This document shows, one piece after another, positions 61,801-64,000 of a stretch of 64,000 nucleotides of DNA; the first letter of the stretch is position 1; every line of letters starts with the position of its first letter. This DNA comes from Malurus cyaneus samueli. Its lineage: Eukaryota > Chordata > Aves > Passeriformes > Maluridae. The notes under the pieces were generated by a model. That model saw nothing but the letters and a program-made list of their open reading frames with translations, did not search any database and was not told where the DNA came from. A program made the position numbers and the translations under genes. The stretch covers positions 42,874,844-42,938,843 of the forward strand of contig CM019216.1 of assembly GCA_009741485.1 (NCBI GenBank), given 5' to 3'.

Positions 61801-64000
61801 GGATTTTGTTCCAGTAAGAGTACAGACTGACCCAAAAGGATCTAAAGTACTCATGGTTTTATGCTGTTATTGATTGCATGTAGCAAGAAAATAATTTTCT
61901 GGACTTGGATCTTCTAGAAATTTTTCATTTTACTATCCCACTCTCCTTTATATTGTAAATAACTCTAATGATGATGCAGTGATGCTTTTCTTTCACACAG
62001 GTTTTAAAAACTAATTGGTGTCAACTGTAATATGGGCCCTTTACTGTCAGCAGGTATATGAAATTCCTCAGTATGTGCTCTATAAAATCCACCTGACCAC
62101 TTTACTTGCTTGGATATTATATGCCTTTAAACATGATTATTCAGGAGCTGAGGATGAGTTTTTAGGCGATGTTTGAGTCTGACAAGAAACACTGTCTAAT
62201 GTACTAAACCTGTGAATATTTCAGTTTGTCTTAATAGAGCTCACTTGTTTTTAGGCAGTCACTACTGTCCCTCAGCTTTGAGCTGATTGCAGCCACTCTG
62301 ATGGGAAGAAGAGCATATTCACCAGGTGGAGTGTGTGGTGGCACAGGGAACAGCCAGGTGGACATTATGGGGGCACTGCAGTCATGTGCTGAATTTTCTG
62401 GAGGGATAGGATGACCTTTAATATCATAAAGGGACCACAACAGGGAATTTAATGAATTTCTACAAAAGAGAAAAGTAAGACAAAAGTCTATGTCTAGCAA
62501 ATTGCAGCCAATAAAGAAGTACAAACGACTAGAGCACTGTAACTACTTGGAATACTAAATATCCTGCTGGCCACCCTTCAGAGAAATAAGGCAAACATGA
62601 CATACTGTGTGCTACTGATGTTTTTGTGTGTTTATGTGTTTTAAAAATCTAATTCAACATTCTCTTCTAACAAAGAAAAATGTTGCCTCGCTCATTCTGA
62701 GCAGACAGCTTGTTTGATGGAAATTTGTACAACACTGAATGAAGTTTGGAGTCATAGTTTATAAGGCTGATACAATCAACCAACGAACCAACTACCCACC
62801 CATCCAAATATGACTAATTCAGACAGCTGTTTCCCCTTTATAATTTATGCACATGTCGAAAAATATGCTCGATTAAAAATCTTTACTGGTTGATTTAGGG
62901 TGTGTTTAATCTGCAATCACAGATTTTGCTAATGCAGCATAGTGATTTCTGAACTAGCTTTAAGCAAAATATGCCACGGATAAATCAACCTCCACAATAT
63001 AAACCCTGGGCAAGAAGCTGAATTGAGGATACCTCATGTACTGACTTCATACAGCTGTCACTTCTTGGATTGTTATGTAGCCATTGTTTCAACTCTTTGG
63101 CCTCCATTTGTATTAAAATCATTCATATCAGTTCACCAGTAAAAAAGTGCATTAATGTTGCCTCCATGTTGCCAAGGCCTGGCCTCTAAGGTGGGAATTT
63201 CTGTTAAGTTTATTATAAAGAGATTAAAAAATACTGATGTATTGATGTGATGTTGGTAGGGACCAACCAAAAGCAGATGATGGTAGGGACCTACCAAAAG
63301 TAGAATAAATTGGTGCAATCGTACCTCTGAATATCTTCAGCTAGATGAAAGACATCTCCCTCACAGAGCCTGCTGAGTAGTAGGGAAGCAGAGTTATTGC
63401 TATATTGCATAGCAAATTCAAGCAAGAGGACAAGTTACCATGATGAATGAGGACAGTTTTGGTATAAAGGTTCATGGATCTCTGCAAATGAAAGCACTCA
63501 TGTAGCAGAATACAAAAGAAAAATTTGTTCAGCAGTGCAGTGGCAGGATATGTATTCCTGAAGGTGGGATAAGATTCAGCAGCTGAGATCTAAGTCACTG
63601 CAGGGCACAAGAACAAAAAACAGGTTGGACCATGACTGTCCAGTTCCAGGTGGAAAGTGACCCATGTATTCAGATGTCAGGATACCCAAATCCTGGAGAA
63701 TGCAGCAAATTGAGTCAGGCCCACTTTTTTGGAAAGAATGGGATATTATGTGGGAAATTCAGGGGGTGTGCTTTAACCCTCTCAGTTCTCAAGAGAGGGA
63801 GACTAGATGACAGCAAGAATAAAATGAGCACATAGAAAATCTTGAGTTCAACCCCTTTGGGCTGCTGATTTTCTGACATTTCTGGATTATTCATAGGGTT
63901 ACTAGAACTTCATACTTTTAGATCTTATCACACCAGCATTCGAGAAGCCAGCAGTGAAGTCCTCGCTGAGCACACTGGAAAGCTCTGCTGCATTTTGGTT
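58882..64000. other. Unique noncoding DNA, no gene seen
   Basis: Frames such as 61404-61733 antisense (109 codons), 62231-62524 antisense (97) and 59225-59491 (88) contain no recognised domain. A 27-bp duplication at 63254-63307 is listed separately. No transposable element or RNA gene was recognised up to the window end. Confidence 0.5.
63254..63307. repeat. 27-bp tandem duplication
   Basis: Copy 1 (63254-63280) and copy 2 (63281-63307) both start TGGTAGGGACC/TACCAAAAG and match at 23 of 27 bases. Read antisense, the copies give LLLVGPYHH and LLLVGPYQH, a by-product of a unit divisible by three. Some divergence suggests it is not very recent. Confidence 0.92.

Noticed and set aside
1..64000. 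CRISPR arrays, operons, tRNA or rRNA genes
   Set aside because: No regularly spaced repeats, no tRNA-like internal promoter/cloverleaf and no rRNA-like sequence were noticed; the repeat content indicates a vertebrate (bird) genome.

Overview
This window looks like a gene-poor stretch of a bird chromosome, most likely from a songbird. The best evidence is the repeat content. There are several 5'-truncated CR1 LINE copies, one ending in the diagnostic ATTCTATG-type tail at 46009-46045. A much older antisense CR1/L3-class LINE lies at about 23430-25130. An ERV-derived repeat recalled as common in songbird genomes lies at about 3219-4715. No mammalian L1 or Alu was recognised. The base composition is AT-rich by eye, and local GC rises mainly inside repeats and in a few short islands.

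No protein-coding gene, tRNA or rRNA could be supported. The longest open frames (about 100-198 codons) are explained by repeats (pyrimidine tract 48778-49248, ERV repeat 4087-4644, CR1 tails) or are isolated frames with no recognisable domain and no convincing exon structure. The window is therefore best read as intergenic or deep-intronic DNA. Short exons of a large gene or of a lncRNA cannot be excluded without alignments or RNA data.

Layout. 1-3218: AT-rich unique DNA with a perfect 12-bp hairpin at 1652-1683. 3219-4715: ERV-derived repeat split by a CR1 insertion (3371-3908), with an internal degenerate minisatellite of about 47 bp. 4716-9770: unique DNA with long A and T tracts. 9771-10092: CR1 with a large internal deletion. 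10093-16535: unique DNA, a CR1 antisense end, and AT-rich and T-rich simple repeats. 16536-16750: CR1 tail. 16751-23430: unique DNA with a CpG-richer island at 21785-22070 carrying clustered GATA and T-box-like motifs. 23430-25130: ancient antisense LINE. 25131-45752: mostly unique, with CR1 antisense ends (27044; weaker at 34456), a recent 57-bp tandem duplication (29641) and a pair of octamer motifs (39891/39950). 45753-46045: CR1 with intact tail. 46046-48777: unique. 48778-49248: an uninterrupted 471-bp homopyrimidine tract. 49249-64000: unique, with an RFX X-box-like site (54307), a G-quadruplex-prone C cluster (56173), a perfect hairpin (58862) and a 27-bp duplication (63254).

I see no new multi-gene system here. 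The most noteworthy items are the homopyrimidine/G-quadruplex tract, the GATA/T-box island as a candidate enhancer, the nested CR1-in-ERV insertion, the internally deleted CR1, and the near-identical 57-bp duplication. Repeat family assignments are made from memory of consensus sequences, not from a database search, and motif calls are by eye.
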